A DNA stretch of 7,193 nucleotides from Anaerolineales bacterium (GCA_022865865.1 JALHTN010000456.1:1-7193); one strand, 5' to 3'; positions 1 to 5,921 are shown, counted from the stretch's first letter. Program-made: numbers and translations. Notes: generated by a model not told the origin, from the sequence alone.

Positions 1-1280
1 AGTTCTGCAGCCAGGAAGGGTACCAGCATTTCGTCAGCAGATAACCCGCCATGCCTGCCCATCAAATGGTCTGCTTTTGGAGACCACCACAGATAGGACT
101 CCCCACTCGAGACCACGATTAAATCTCCCAATCGATCATATAAACGGGGATGAAGTTCACCAGGACCAAACAATCCAGATTCGACCGCCAAAGATGGATC
201 CAGATAAACGAATTGTCCAGGCCAAGTTCGTTCTATATACTCCCGGACTGCATTACTCTGCCCAGGGCGCAGGTAGAGTGATGCCAACCGGTTTTCCCCC
301 GTAGGCATGATATGCAGAAGGCGGACCAAGTTGGGATGGTTGCTCAAATCGTAATGCGGATCTGGTTGGCTTTTGATCTGACCATGGTCTGCCAGCAGAA
401 CCAGCAAGGTGTCTTTCCTGGCTAATGGGCTCAACTGGTTCAGAAAAAGGTCCTCAAATGTGGCTGAGAAATGGCGCAGTTCACTGACCACACGCTCATT
501 ATCCGGACCATAATTATGCGACAAGTAGTCCACCACGCCCCAATAAATCCAGATGTATTTTCTTTGATCAGGGTTATCTTCCAGAACTCCCCTTGCGTTC
601 ACCCAGAGATCTGATTGGGTACGGAAAGGTTGCAGTTTAACATCCCGAAGAAACATGCGAGACAAACCAGAACGGGCTATACTGTGATGCTGAAATGCAT
701 AAACCTGGATCCCATGCTTGGACAATTGCGAACCAAGCAAGGCAGGCCTGATAAAGGTTTCGGGGTCAAAACCAGCTTTGGTCAAGCTCCCAGCTTCCCC
801 CTGGAAGCTCATCGGCGAGTGGAGGATCGAATTGACAACCATGCCATACTCTTTCAACCACATTTCATATCCAACGATCCCGTGCTCAGCTGCGCTGCTT
901 CCAGTCCAAAGGCTGGTGAGCGCTGCGGCTGTAGTGCTGGGTGCGATAGAGGTAATGGGTGCCAATACTCCTTTTCGTGCCAATTCACTCCATACCGGTA
1001 ACAAACCAGTATTTATCAATTTAGTAAAACGCTCCAACGAGAGTGCATCCATTAATATCAAGACGACATTCTGGTATTCACCGGCTAGCATCTCTGTGAT
1101 TTGAGGGGTGAGGGAGGGTGCTCCAAGCATTGGTGCTCCCAACCAACCACATATACTGGAGGGTACATTCAACAGAGATCGGCCAGCGTAATCGGGATAA
1201 ACAAAATCTTCCCCCAGGTTCAAACCAGGCAGTCGATGCGATTTTAAACTTGACAGTGATTCCGTGAATTGATCTGGCAT
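1..1280 (-). CDS. Type I phosphodiesterase / nucleotide pyrophosphatase-like phosphatase (alkaline phosphatase superfamily), C-terminus cut by the window edge
   Basis: Reading the minus strand from the ATG at 1280-1278 gives about 426 codons without a stop, running off the left edge. The ATG is preceded by GGAG five bases upstream, a good ribosome binding site. The protein carries what looks like the full two-metal site of the alkaline phosphatase superfamily (PF01663 type): Asp78 in LILMDAL, the nucleophile Thr117 in APSTTAAAL followed by WTG and EHG, Asp251 and His255 in DYLSHNYGP, Asp298 and His299 in LADHGQ, and His410 in GRHGGLSADEM. In this family the threonine is transiently phosphorylated and two metals, usually zinc, hydrolyse phosphodiesters or phosphomonoesters. 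The substrate cannot be read from the sequence. There is no obvious signal peptide at the N-terminus (MPDQFTESL), so a cytoplasmic location is likely. The gene is divergent from the solute-binding protein. The family call is firm; the exact activity is open. Confidence 0.92.
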   Translation of the reverse strand, partial: MPDQFTESLSSLKSHRLPGLNLGEDFVYPDYAGRSLLNVPSSICGWLGAPMLGAPSLTPQITEMLAGEYQNVVLILMDALSLERFTKLINTGLLPVWSELARKGVLAPITSIAPSTTAAALTSLWTGSSAAEHGIVGYEMWLKEYGMVVNSILHSPMSFQGEAGSLTKAGFDPETFIRPALLGSQLSKHGIQVYAFQHHSIARSGLSRMFLRDVKLQPFRTQSDLWVNARGVLEDNPDQRKYIWIYWGVVDYLSHNYGPDNERVVSELRHFSATFEDLFLNQLSPLARKDTLLVLLADHGQIKSQPDPHYDLSNHPNLVRLLHIMPTGENRLASLYLRPGQSNAVREYIERTWPGQFVYLDPSLAVESGLFGPGELHPRLYDRLGDLIVVSSGESYLWWSPKADHLMGRHGGLSADEMLVPFLAAE

Positions 1281-1302
1281 AACATCTCCGCTCTGATTCT
1301 AA

Positions 1303-1323
1303 ATTGTACAACTTTGATATAAT
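1303..1323. promoter_or_regulatory. Possible back-to-back -10 elements between divergent genes
   Basis: The 145-bp gap between the phosphatase and the solute-binding protein holds TATAAT on the plus strand (1318-1323) and TACAAT on the minus strand (1308-1303). Neither has a convincing -35 box at 16-18 bp: the plus strand offers roughly TGATTC and the minus strand CCTTGC. The position suits divergent transcription, with leaders of about 95 nt for the solute-binding protein and about 15-20 nt for the phosphatase. This is a tentative call based on the -10 matches alone. Confidence 0.3.
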
Positions 1324-1358
1324 CGCAAGGCGTCACCGTCAACCTTCAGCATAGCCAA

Positions 1359-1370
1359 CACGATTTCGTG
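1359..1370. promoter_or_regulatory. 12-bp palindrome, possible operator, upstream of the solute-binding protein gene
   Basis: CACGATTTCGTG has 5-bp arms (CACGA/TCGTG) around a TT centre and lies 55 bp upstream of the ATG at 1426. It would fall inside the 5' leader if the TATAAT at 1318-1323 is used. The CACGATTT half recurs as an inverted pair before the CAP-domain gene. Binding by a regulator is inference. Confidence 0.3.
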
Positions 1371-1425
1371 AAAAAATCAGCCCTGTAATTTCCTGCTCTG
1401 AAGGTAAATGTAGGTGATTAAATCA

Positions 1426-2931
1426 ATGTGCAAAAATCATAAATCAGGTTTCTTGGATTATCTTACCGCAAATGGGAGGAGCACTCCAGTTGACTCCACC
1501 CGTTTGATGTTATTGATATTCATCTTGGTAGGCTTCTCCTTAATTGCAGCTTGCAGCGGTCAACCACCACCTATATCAACCGCGATCAGCGAAACCCCAG
1601 AATTAAAACCGACATTAACCAGCATACCTGCCACCCTTTCTCCAACCGCGACCATCACACCGCAACCAACCTCCTCTCTGGGGGTCAAGGAATCGGATTT
1701 AGACGGGTTAACGCTCAAATTCTGGCATCCCTGGTCTGGAGAAACCGGAGAAGCGATCCAGGATTCGCTGACCGAGTTCAACACCATCAACAATTTCGGA
1801 ATAACTGTCGAAAGCATTTCTCAGGGATCGCTTAATTCCCTCTACGAAAAGATAGCGACCGCAGACAAAGCAGCAGGTTTGCCCAATTTAGCTGTGGGTG
1901 CTGACTACCAGATCCAATCCTGGATTTCCAGCGGGAAACCCGTAACTGGATTGAATAATTATGTTAATGACCCCGAATGGGGTTTTCACCCGGATGAATT
2001 GGCAGATTTCTTTGATATTTTTCTTCAACAGGATGTGAAGGAGCAAAATCGATTTGGCTTGCCAGCTGTCCGCACAGCTCAAGTGATGTATTACAACACT
2101 TCCTGGGCTGAAGAACTGGGATTCACCTCCCCTCCTGGATCTGCAGCGGAATTCAAAGAACAGGTTTGTGCTGCGGCGCAGGCAATTCAAACCAATGATG
2201 ATGCCCAAGATGATGGCAGCGGGGGCTGGTTGATCAATACTACCCCCGCGAGTGTATTAAGTTGGATGTATGCTTTTAATAGTTCGGTGCTCCTTCCCAA
2301 TGAAAATGGCTACCAGTTTGACTCTCAAGAGACGGAGAATGCCTTTCTCTTTTTGAAGGAATTATTCGATGAAGGATGCGCATATGAAGTGCTTGAATCC
2401 CCAGCCGAAATTGACTTCGCCTATCGACGTGCCCTGTTTATAACCAGTTCGCTTTCTGACCTCGCCTACCAAACCTCAGAATTTGAACGGGTGGAAAACA
2501 AGGATGATTGGACCGTGATTGGTTTTCCTTCTCCAGAGGGAGACGCGGCTATCAGCATCTACGGACCGTCTTACGTTATGTTTGCAGGTACGCCAGAAGA
2601 GAATTTAGCTGCCTGGTTAGTGATCAAATGGCTGCTTTCACCAGAACAGGGTGCGAAGATCATCGAAGCGCGAGGGACTTTCCCGATCCGAGCTTCGACG
2701 ATGGATTTCCTGGATGATTACGCGAGTGAACATCCACAATGGGTCGCGGCTCAGGAATTGCTCGCCCATGCACAAGCAGAGCCAGGTTTAGAATCCTGGG
2801 GAGCAGTGCGCTGGATCCTAAGCGATGTCGGCACCCAAATCTTTCGCTATTACTTTACACCAGATCGTATTCCGGCAACTTTAGAGTTAATGGACGAGAC
2901 GGCAGCTGAACTACACCAGCTGAGCGAGTAA
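1426..2931 (+). CDS. Extracellular solute-binding lipoprotein of a sugar-type ABC importer (family 1)
   Basis: The protein has 501 residues from the ATG at 1426, which has AGGTGA eight bases upstream. An in-frame GTG at 1414 with GAAGG nine bases upstream is an alternative start adding four residues. A hydrophobic segment at about residues 27-41 ends in the lipobox LIAAC, so Cys43 should be lipidated and anchor the protein outside the membrane. A Pro/Thr/Ser-rich tether follows (about 44-85), then the binding domain from about residue 94, opening with LKFWHPWSGE. That opening is typical of family 1 (MalE/UgpB-like, PF01547/PF13416) binding proteins. Later segments such as VMYYNTSWAEELG and AAWLVIKWLLSPEQG also match the fold. 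The role would be to capture a sugar or similar solute and pass it to a permease. No permease or ATPase gene lies on either side; rnhA follows directly, so this is an orphan binding protein whose partners, if any, are elsewhere. The ligand is unknown. Confidence 0.93.
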   Translation: MCKNHKSGFLDYLTANGRSTPVDSTRLMLLIFILVGFSLIAACSGQPPPISTAISETPELKPTLTSIPATLSPTATITPQPTSSLGVKESDLDGLTLKFWHPWSGETGEAIQDSLTEFNTINNFGITVESISQGSLNSLYEKIATADKAAGLPNLAVGADYQIQSWISSGKPVTGLNNYVNDPEWGFHPDELADFFDIFLQQDVKEQNRFGLPAVRTAQVMYYNTSWAEELGFTSPPGSAAEFKEQVCAAAQAIQTNDDAQDDGSGGWLINTTPASVLSWMYAFNSSVLLPNENGYQFDSQETENAFLFLKELFDEGCAYEVLESPAEIDFAYRRALFITSSLSDLAYQTSEFERVENKDDWTVIGFPSPEGDAAISIYGPSYVMFAGTPEENLAAWLVIKWLLSPEQGAKIIEARGTFPIRASTMDFLDDYASEHPQWVAAQELLAHAQAEPGLESWGAVRWILSDVGTQIFRYYFTPDRIPATLELMDETAAELHQLSE

Positions 2932-2939
2932 ACCAGTTA

Positions 2940-2968
2940 TTATTTGCATGTGTGGTGAAAAATATAAT
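2940..2968 (+). promoter_or_regulatory. Possible promoter for rnhA
   Basis: A perfect TATAAT at 2963-2968 lies in the 79-bp gap after the solute-binding protein gene, with a weak -35 (TTATTT, 2940-2945) 17 bp upstream. Transcription would begin near 2975, which favours the ATG at 3011 over an upstream in-frame ATG at 2948 that would lie before the transcript start. Confidence 0.4.
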
Positions 2969-3010
2969 AAGCATGCTATTCCAAAAAAGGAATTAGAAGA
3001 AAGCCTTTCC

Positions 3011-3448
3011 ATGCCAAATCTTCAACAGGTAACTATTTACACTGACGGAGCTTGTGATCCAAATCCAGGTCCTGGGGGATGGGCAGCCATCCTGATTTAC
3101 CCCAAGCATGAGAAGATCCTAACCGGATCTGAATTTCCGACCACAAACAACCGCATGGAATTAACTGCGGCGATTGAGGCATTAGAGGAACTTAACCAAC
3201 CCAGCCAAATCGATTTCTTCACCGATTCACAATACCTGAGAAGTGGGATCACCGAATGGATACCTAATTGGCGGGCTCGCAATTGGCGGCGTAAAGGCGG
3301 GAAATTAGCCAATGTAGACCTATGGAAAGCTCTGGACCAGAGCATCCAATCTCACCAGATAAACTGGCATTGGGTACGGGGGCATTCAGGGAATCGGAAC
3401 AACCAACGGGTGGACAATCTCGCCCGAAAATCCATCCGGCGCAAATAA
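3011..3448 (+). CDS. rnhA: Ribonuclease HI
   Basis: This cytoplasmic endonuclease cuts the RNA strand of RNA-DNA hybrids, removing primers and R-loops. The 145-residue product has the usual length of bacterial RNase HI and all the expected catalytic residues: Asp12 in IYTDGACDPNPGPGGW, Glu50 in NNRMELTAA, Asp72 in FFTDSQY, His125 in WVRGHSGN and Asp135 in RVDNLAR. These align with E. coli D10, E48, D70, H124 and D134. A basic segment around residues 86-98 (NWRARNWRRKGGK) corresponds to the substrate-handle region. I chose the ATG at 3011 because it gives the normal N-terminus and a purine-rich AGAAGAAAG lies about 7 bases upstream. The in-frame ATG at 2948 would add 21 polar residues unlike the family, has no ribosome binding site and sits before a likely promoter. 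The residue after His125 is Ser, followed by Gly-Asn, as in standard members. Confidence 0.97.
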   Translation: MPNLQQVTIYTDGACDPNPGPGGWAAILIYPKHEKILTGSEFPTTNNRMELTAAIEALEELNQPSQIDFFTDSQYLRSGITEWIPNWRARNWRRKGGKLANVDLWKALDQSIQSHQINWHWVRGHSGNRNNQRVDNLARKSIRRK

Positions 3449-3516
3449 CAAATTCGCGAGGCGGGACTTTTTTCCTATTGAGGCTCAACCAATTTCTTAG
3501 GATACTTTAACCGAAT

Positions 3517-3559
3517 AAATCGTGGGAATCAGCAACAATTGCGTGGTTTTTCACGATTT
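3517..3559. repeat. 8-bp inverted repeat in the leader of the CAP-domain gene
   Basis: AAATCGTG (3517-3524) and CACGATTT (3552-3559) are perfect inverted copies separated by 27 bp, in the 144-bp gap between rnhA and the CAP-domain gene. The right arm ends 33 bp before the ATG. It could be a paired protein-binding site or a leader stem. The same 8-mer occurs upstream of the solute-binding protein gene. Nothing else clear is visible in this gap; the T6 tract after rnhA (about 3469-3474) has no stable stem before it. Confidence 0.4.
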
Positions 3560-3592
3560 GACCATTAAAAGGTTTTGGTGAAGGTATCGCGT

Positions 3593-4552
3593 ATGAATAA
3601 ATTAGCTGTTTGGTTTGGCTTCATTGTTCTTGTCATTTGTCTAATTGCGTCCGCCCAGCCTGTTCTGGCTGAGGAGGGAGTGATCGGCACACCTCCCGCA
3701 AGTCCAGATCCTGACACTCCAGAATTGCAATATGCTGGTTGTGGTGGAGAAGTTGTAAGCGCACAAAACAAGGAATTTGAACAGCAGGTCGTCGAATTAG
3801 TCAATCAAGAGCGAACCAGCCGCGGTCTGACCCCCCTGAAATATTCCGAAGGACTAACCCGTGCCGCACGTTACCAGGCTGCGGATATGAGCCAGGATAA
3901 TTATTTCAGTCACGATACGATGGATCGAGAAGGTGGGCAATTAGTCAAGAAATGCGGCACATGGGACAGAATATCGAATTACTACTCCGGGGCAAACGGC
4001 GAGAACGCCGCAGCTGGTTACTCCTCACCAACTGCAGTCATGCAGGGTTGGATGAACAGCGAAGGTCATAAAAACAACATCCTTAATCCTGCCTCCCGGG
4101 CTATAGGGGTCGGATTCTTCCAAGGCAGCGGAGATTACCGCTACTACTGGGTACAGGATTTTGGTACTCAGATTGATACGCTTGCTTCTGCAGCCCTGGG
4201 AAATCTGCCAAACAACTTGATCTTCCATTACAGCATCCCCGATCAAAAGCTTTTCCCATCATACCTGAATATCTCTTTAACCAATATCGGCAGCCAGGAT
4301 CCACTTTCCTGGCAGATAACCAGCGAGGGTTCATTTTTCTCAGCAACCCCAGGGAATGGAACCACCCCCACATCGATCAAGGTCACACCAGTCAATTTCA
4401 ATCCGAATAAAGCCTCCACATACACAGGTGAGATCACTATCAATATCACCGATCCCTCTTCCGTGGAAGGTGCACCCCATACTTCTCAAGTTACCTTGAA
4501 AGTGGTGAACTCTCAAATCCACCAGGTTTTCCTTCCAGGGATTCACAAATAG
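3593..4552 (+). CDS. Secreted CAP/SCP-domain (YkwD-like) protein with a C-terminal beta-sandwich domain
   Basis: The product has 319 residues. Residues 1-26 form a signal peptide (Lys3, hydrophobic 5-19, likely cleavage after VLA26). A Pro/Asp-rich spacer precedes a CAP domain (PF00188) at about 62-192, with VVELVNQERTSRGL, the putative cleft residues His107 (YFSHD), Glu137 (GENAAAG), Glu157 and His159 (WMNSEGHKNNIL), and the closing YYWVQDFG. Cys50 and Cys121 could form a disulfide outside the cytoplasm. Residues about 206-307 look like an all-beta BACON/Ig-like module (FHYSIPD, LNISLTNIG, PLSWQITSEGSFFSATPGNG, YTGEITINIT). The last residues, VFLPGIHK, resemble a short tail common on exported Chloroflexota proteins. 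The biochemical role of bacterial CAP proteins is mostly unknown; cell-wall or surface functions are usual guesses. The ATG at 3593 has GAAGG eight bases upstream and gives a clean signal peptide. GTG 3578 and TTG 3575 are in-frame alternatives. Confidence 0.93.
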   Translation: MNKLAVWFGFIVLVICLIASAQPVLAEEGVIGTPPASPDPDTPELQYAGCGGEVVSAQNKEFEQQVVELVNQERTSRGLTPLKYSEGLTRAARYQAADMSQDNYFSHDTMDREGGQLVKKCGTWDRISNYYSGANGENAAAGYSSPTAVMQGWMNSEGHKNNILNPASRAIGVGFFQGSGDYRYYWVQDFGTQIDTLASAALGNLPNNLIFHYSIPDQKLFPSYLNISLTNIGSQDPLSWQITSEGSFFSATPGNGTTPTSIKVTPVNFNPNKASTYTGEITINITDPSSVEGAPHTSQVTLKVVNSQIHQVFLPGIHK

Positions 4553-4655
4553 CGCCAGCAATATCCAAGAGAAAATATTCAAAAAGCGCAATGAAGAAGG
4601 GGGGGAGAGATTGCAAACAGAAACACCGGGATTGAGCTCAATTTTAGATTTGGTT

Positions 4656-4685
4656 AAGAAAAATACCTCCTTATCGGAGGTATTT
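4656..4685 (-). terminator. Intrinsic terminator of the tRNA transcript
   Basis: AAATACCTCC (4661-4670) and GGAGGTATTT (4676-4685) form a perfect 10-bp stem around a 5-nt loop. On the minus strand the stem is followed by TTTTTCTT (the last three stem T bases continuing into 4660-4656), a proper U-tract. It begins 3 nt past the 3' end of tRNA-Cys. On the plus strand there is no T-tract, so it is not a good terminator for the CAP-domain gene. Confidence 0.88.
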
Positions 4686-4688
4686 CAG

Positions 4689-4759
4689 AGGCGACGACGG
4701 GATTTGAACCCGTGATCAGGGTTTTGCAGACCCTTGCCTTTCCACTTGGCCACGTCGCC
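4689..4759 (-). tRNA. tRNA-Cys (GCA)
   Basis: This 71-nt cloverleaf on the minus strand has acceptor GGCGACG/CGTCGCC, a 3-bp D stem GCC/GGC, anticodon arm AGGGT-CTGCAAA-ACCCT with anticodon GCA at 4727-4725, a 4-nt variable loop, and T arm ACGGG-TTCAAAT-CCCGT. The discriminator is U73, the identity base expected for cysteine tRNAs. The 3' CCA is not encoded, so it must be added by a nucleotidyltransferase. Confidence 0.97.
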
Positions 4760-4783
4760 AAAAGAACCTGACGCTTAGACTAA

Positions 4784-4815
4784 GATTGCTGATTGAATTA
4801 TACCAATCAGCAATC
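4784..4815. repeat. Perfect 12-bp inverted repeat between tRNA-Cys and tRNA-Gly, with a -10 element in its loop
   Basis: GATTGCTGATTG (4784-4795) and CAATCAGCAATC (4804-4815) are exact reverse complements around an 8-nt loop. On the minus strand the repeat contains TGGTATAAT, a full extended -10 (TGnTATAAT) with the hexamer at 4802-4797 inside the loop. Initiation would fall near 4790, about 30 nt before tRNA-Cys. No good -35 is seen, which extended -10 promoters tolerate. A small palindrome CTTAG-A-CTAAG (4774-4784) abuts the repeat. No T-tract follows on the minus strand, so it is not a typical terminator there. It may be an internal promoter, a processing hairpin, or both. Confidence 0.6.
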
Positions 4816-4841
4816 ATTCTTTATCTCTCTCTTTATTCAAG

Positions 4842-4914
<73 letters not shown>

Positions 4915-4943
4915 ATAAACGGCCTCACCGTCAGGCCGAGAGG

Positions 4944-5016
4944 TGCCGAGAGCCAGAATCGAACTGGCGACACCGCGATTTTCAGTCGCGTGCTCTACCA
5001 ACTGAGCTATCTCGGC
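4944..5016 (-). tRNA. tRNA-Phe (GAA)
   Basis: This 73-nt cloverleaf on the minus strand is first in the cluster. It has a fully paired acceptor GCCGAGA/TCTCGGC, D arm GCTC...GAGC, anticodon arm CGCGA-CTGAAAA-TCGCG with anticodon GAA at 4983-4981, T arm with GTTCGATTC, and discriminator A73. The genomic 3' sequence after A73 is CCT, not CCA. Confidence 0.97.
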
Positions 5017-5050
5017 CTTAACATCCGGCGTGCTCTTGCACCGCAGCGTA

Positions 5051-5079
5051 ATTTTAACCGCGCCACTTAGGATTGTCAA
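5051..5079 (-). promoter_or_regulatory. Sigma-70-type promoter of the tRNA Phe-Gly-Cys cluster
   Basis: On the minus strand, TTGACA (5079-5074, perfect -35) is followed after exactly 17 bp by TAAAAT (5056-5051, 5 of 6 at -10). Transcription should begin near 5044, leaving a leader of about 28 nt before tRNA-Phe. The -35 hexamer contains the TGA stop (5078-5076) of the upstream minus-strand gene, so the promoter reaches into that coding region. Confidence 0.85.
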
Positions 5080-5852
5080 GCAAGGGTCAATTTCAGGTCA
5101 TCAACCTGCAAACTCCCGGTTTCTCGATTTTCTAGAGTTCCATAACGAATACGACCATCAGGCAGCCAGCGAGCATATTGGTTATCTACCCAAATCACCA
5201 GACCCAGAGGTCCTCTCGGATTAATCTTCGTCTCCTGCAGTTTCTGCCCATCCAACAGGAAAACCACCCTCTCAAGCTGCCATTCAATCTCGTAAGTATG
5301 CCATTCGGTTGGATCGAGATCAAATGCAGCTGTATCCTGCTGGATGTATTGCCTAAACCAACGTCGTAATCTGCGAGCAAAAGGCGGAATGAATACCAGC
5401 GGGAGTAATGGAAGCCCAAGTACCAAATTGAACGGCAGATTGCTTGGTGAATGGAATGTGGCTGCAAGCTGCCCATTAGCGGGGAGATCGTCGCGCAAAG
5501 ATAGGTAGTTGGAGGCTGATGCAAAGAAATACCAGGCGACATTTGGCAACGTTGGAAAGCGCATTTTACTTCCCTGGACGAGCGCCATGCCAAATGGGTC
5601 GTTCCACAGTCCAAATCCCCAGGTCCCGGGAATAGTTCGGGTAGATGTTCTGGCTGCCAGACTCAACCTTATTGGTGCTGTCCAGGGGAAAGCACCTCGC
5701 ACGAGTCCGCCATAATCATCCAGCTGTGCCAAACGATAGCTGCCTGCAGACCCTGAAGGAATCTCTAATTGCCAACCAGAGATTCCTTCCCGATGCACCC
5801 ACCCTCCACCCTGGACATGTTCCTTTAGATTGAGCCTGGTGCCTGTTGACAT
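5076..5852 (-). CDS. Concanavalin A-like (GH16-type) fold protein of unknown function, probably leaderless
   Basis: The product has 258 residues from the ATG at 5852. The middle and C-terminal parts look like a concanavalin A-like lectin/glucanase sandwich: GTWGFGLWNDPFG (76-88), EWHTYEIEW (183-191), VVFLLDGQKL (196-205) and GPLGLVIWVDNQ (214-225) resemble strands around the GH16 and LamG cores. The GH16 catalytic pattern ExDxE is not visible, so a binding role or a non-GH16 activity is more likely. Between these blocks sits a hydrophobic stretch (about 139-159, LPFNLVLGLPLLPLVF) followed by an Arg-rich segment RRLRRWF, which could be a membrane-associated insert. There is no N-terminal signal peptide. 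The frame stays open to an ATG at 5993, but that start would overlap the divergent MBL gene and its promoter. At 5852 there is no ribosome binding site and a TATAAT six bases upstream. The fold call is moderate; the function is not known. Confidence 0.82.
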   Translation of the reverse strand: MSTGTRLNLKEHVQGGGWVHREGISGWQLEIPSGSAGSYRLAQLDDYGGLVRGAFPWTAPIRLSLAARTSTRTIPGTWGFGLWNDPFGMALVQGSKMRFPTLPNVAWYFFASASNYLSLRDDLPANGQLAATFHSPSNLPFNLVLGLPLLPLVFIPPFARRLRRWFRQYIQQDTAAFDLDPTEWHTYEIEWQLERVVFLLDGQKLQETKINPRGPLGLVIWVDNQYARWLPDGRIRYGTLENRETGSLQVDDLKLTLA

Positions 5853-5858
5853 GGGTTT

Positions 5859-5888
5859 ATTATACGTTTTTTCGCCTGCATGCCGCAA
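5859..5888 (-). promoter_or_regulatory. Promoter placing the transcript start at the ATG of the ConA-like gene
   Basis: On the minus strand a perfect TATAAT (5864-5859) has TTGCGG (5888-5883) 18 bp upstream as a partial -35. Only six bases (AAACCC) separate the -10 from the ATG at 5852, so initiation at the normal distance would fall on the A of the start codon. This would give a leaderless mRNA, in keeping with the absence of a Shine-Dalgarno sequence. Confidence 0.6.
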
Positions 5889-5893
5889 TGATG

Positions 5894-5921
5894 TATAATC
5901 ATGGGGCAAGTTTTCAGGAGG
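5894..5921 (+). promoter_or_regulatory. -10 element and strong ribosome binding site for the MBL-fold gene
   Basis: TATAAT at 5894-5899 would start transcription near 5906, giving a leader of about 20 nt with a full AGGAGG at 5916-5921, four bases before the ATG at 5926. The -35 position (TTCGCC, 5871-5876) is poor. This -10 lies just beyond the -35 of the divergent minus-strand promoter, so the two polymerase footprints would overlap. Confidence 0.55.

Noticed and set aside
77..1104. Plus-strand open frames at 77-304, 615-1001 and 718-1104
   Set aside because: They lie antisense to the phosphatase gene, whose minus-strand frame holds all the metal ligands of its family. Their own products are low-complexity and show no recognisable domain.
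1078..1311. Minus-strand 77-codon frame over the start of the phosphatase
   Set aside because: It is a different frame from the real gene, which starts at 1280 with a ribosome binding site. This product resembles nothing and has no start signal.
2948..3010. Upstream ATG of rnhA adding 21 residues
   Set aside because: It has no ribosome binding site, the extension is not family-like, and a TATAAT lies inside it. The ATG at 3011 gives the standard 145-residue enzyme.
3440..3480. Terminator after rnhA, suggested by a T6 tract
   Set aside because: No stable GC-rich stem precedes the T-run; the possible pairings are only 3-4 bp.
4560..4620. AATAT/ATATT inverted pair and a G7 run downstream of the CAP gene as a terminator or G-quadruplex
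   Set aside because: The pair is only 5 bp and AT-rich without a T-tract, and a single G-run cannot form a quadruplex by itself.
4921..4937. GGCCT/AGGCC hairpin between tRNA-Phe and tRNA-Gly as a terminator
   Set aside because: The 5-bp stem has no proper T-tract on the minus strand and would split a cluster that otherwise looks co-transcribed. At most it is a processing feature.
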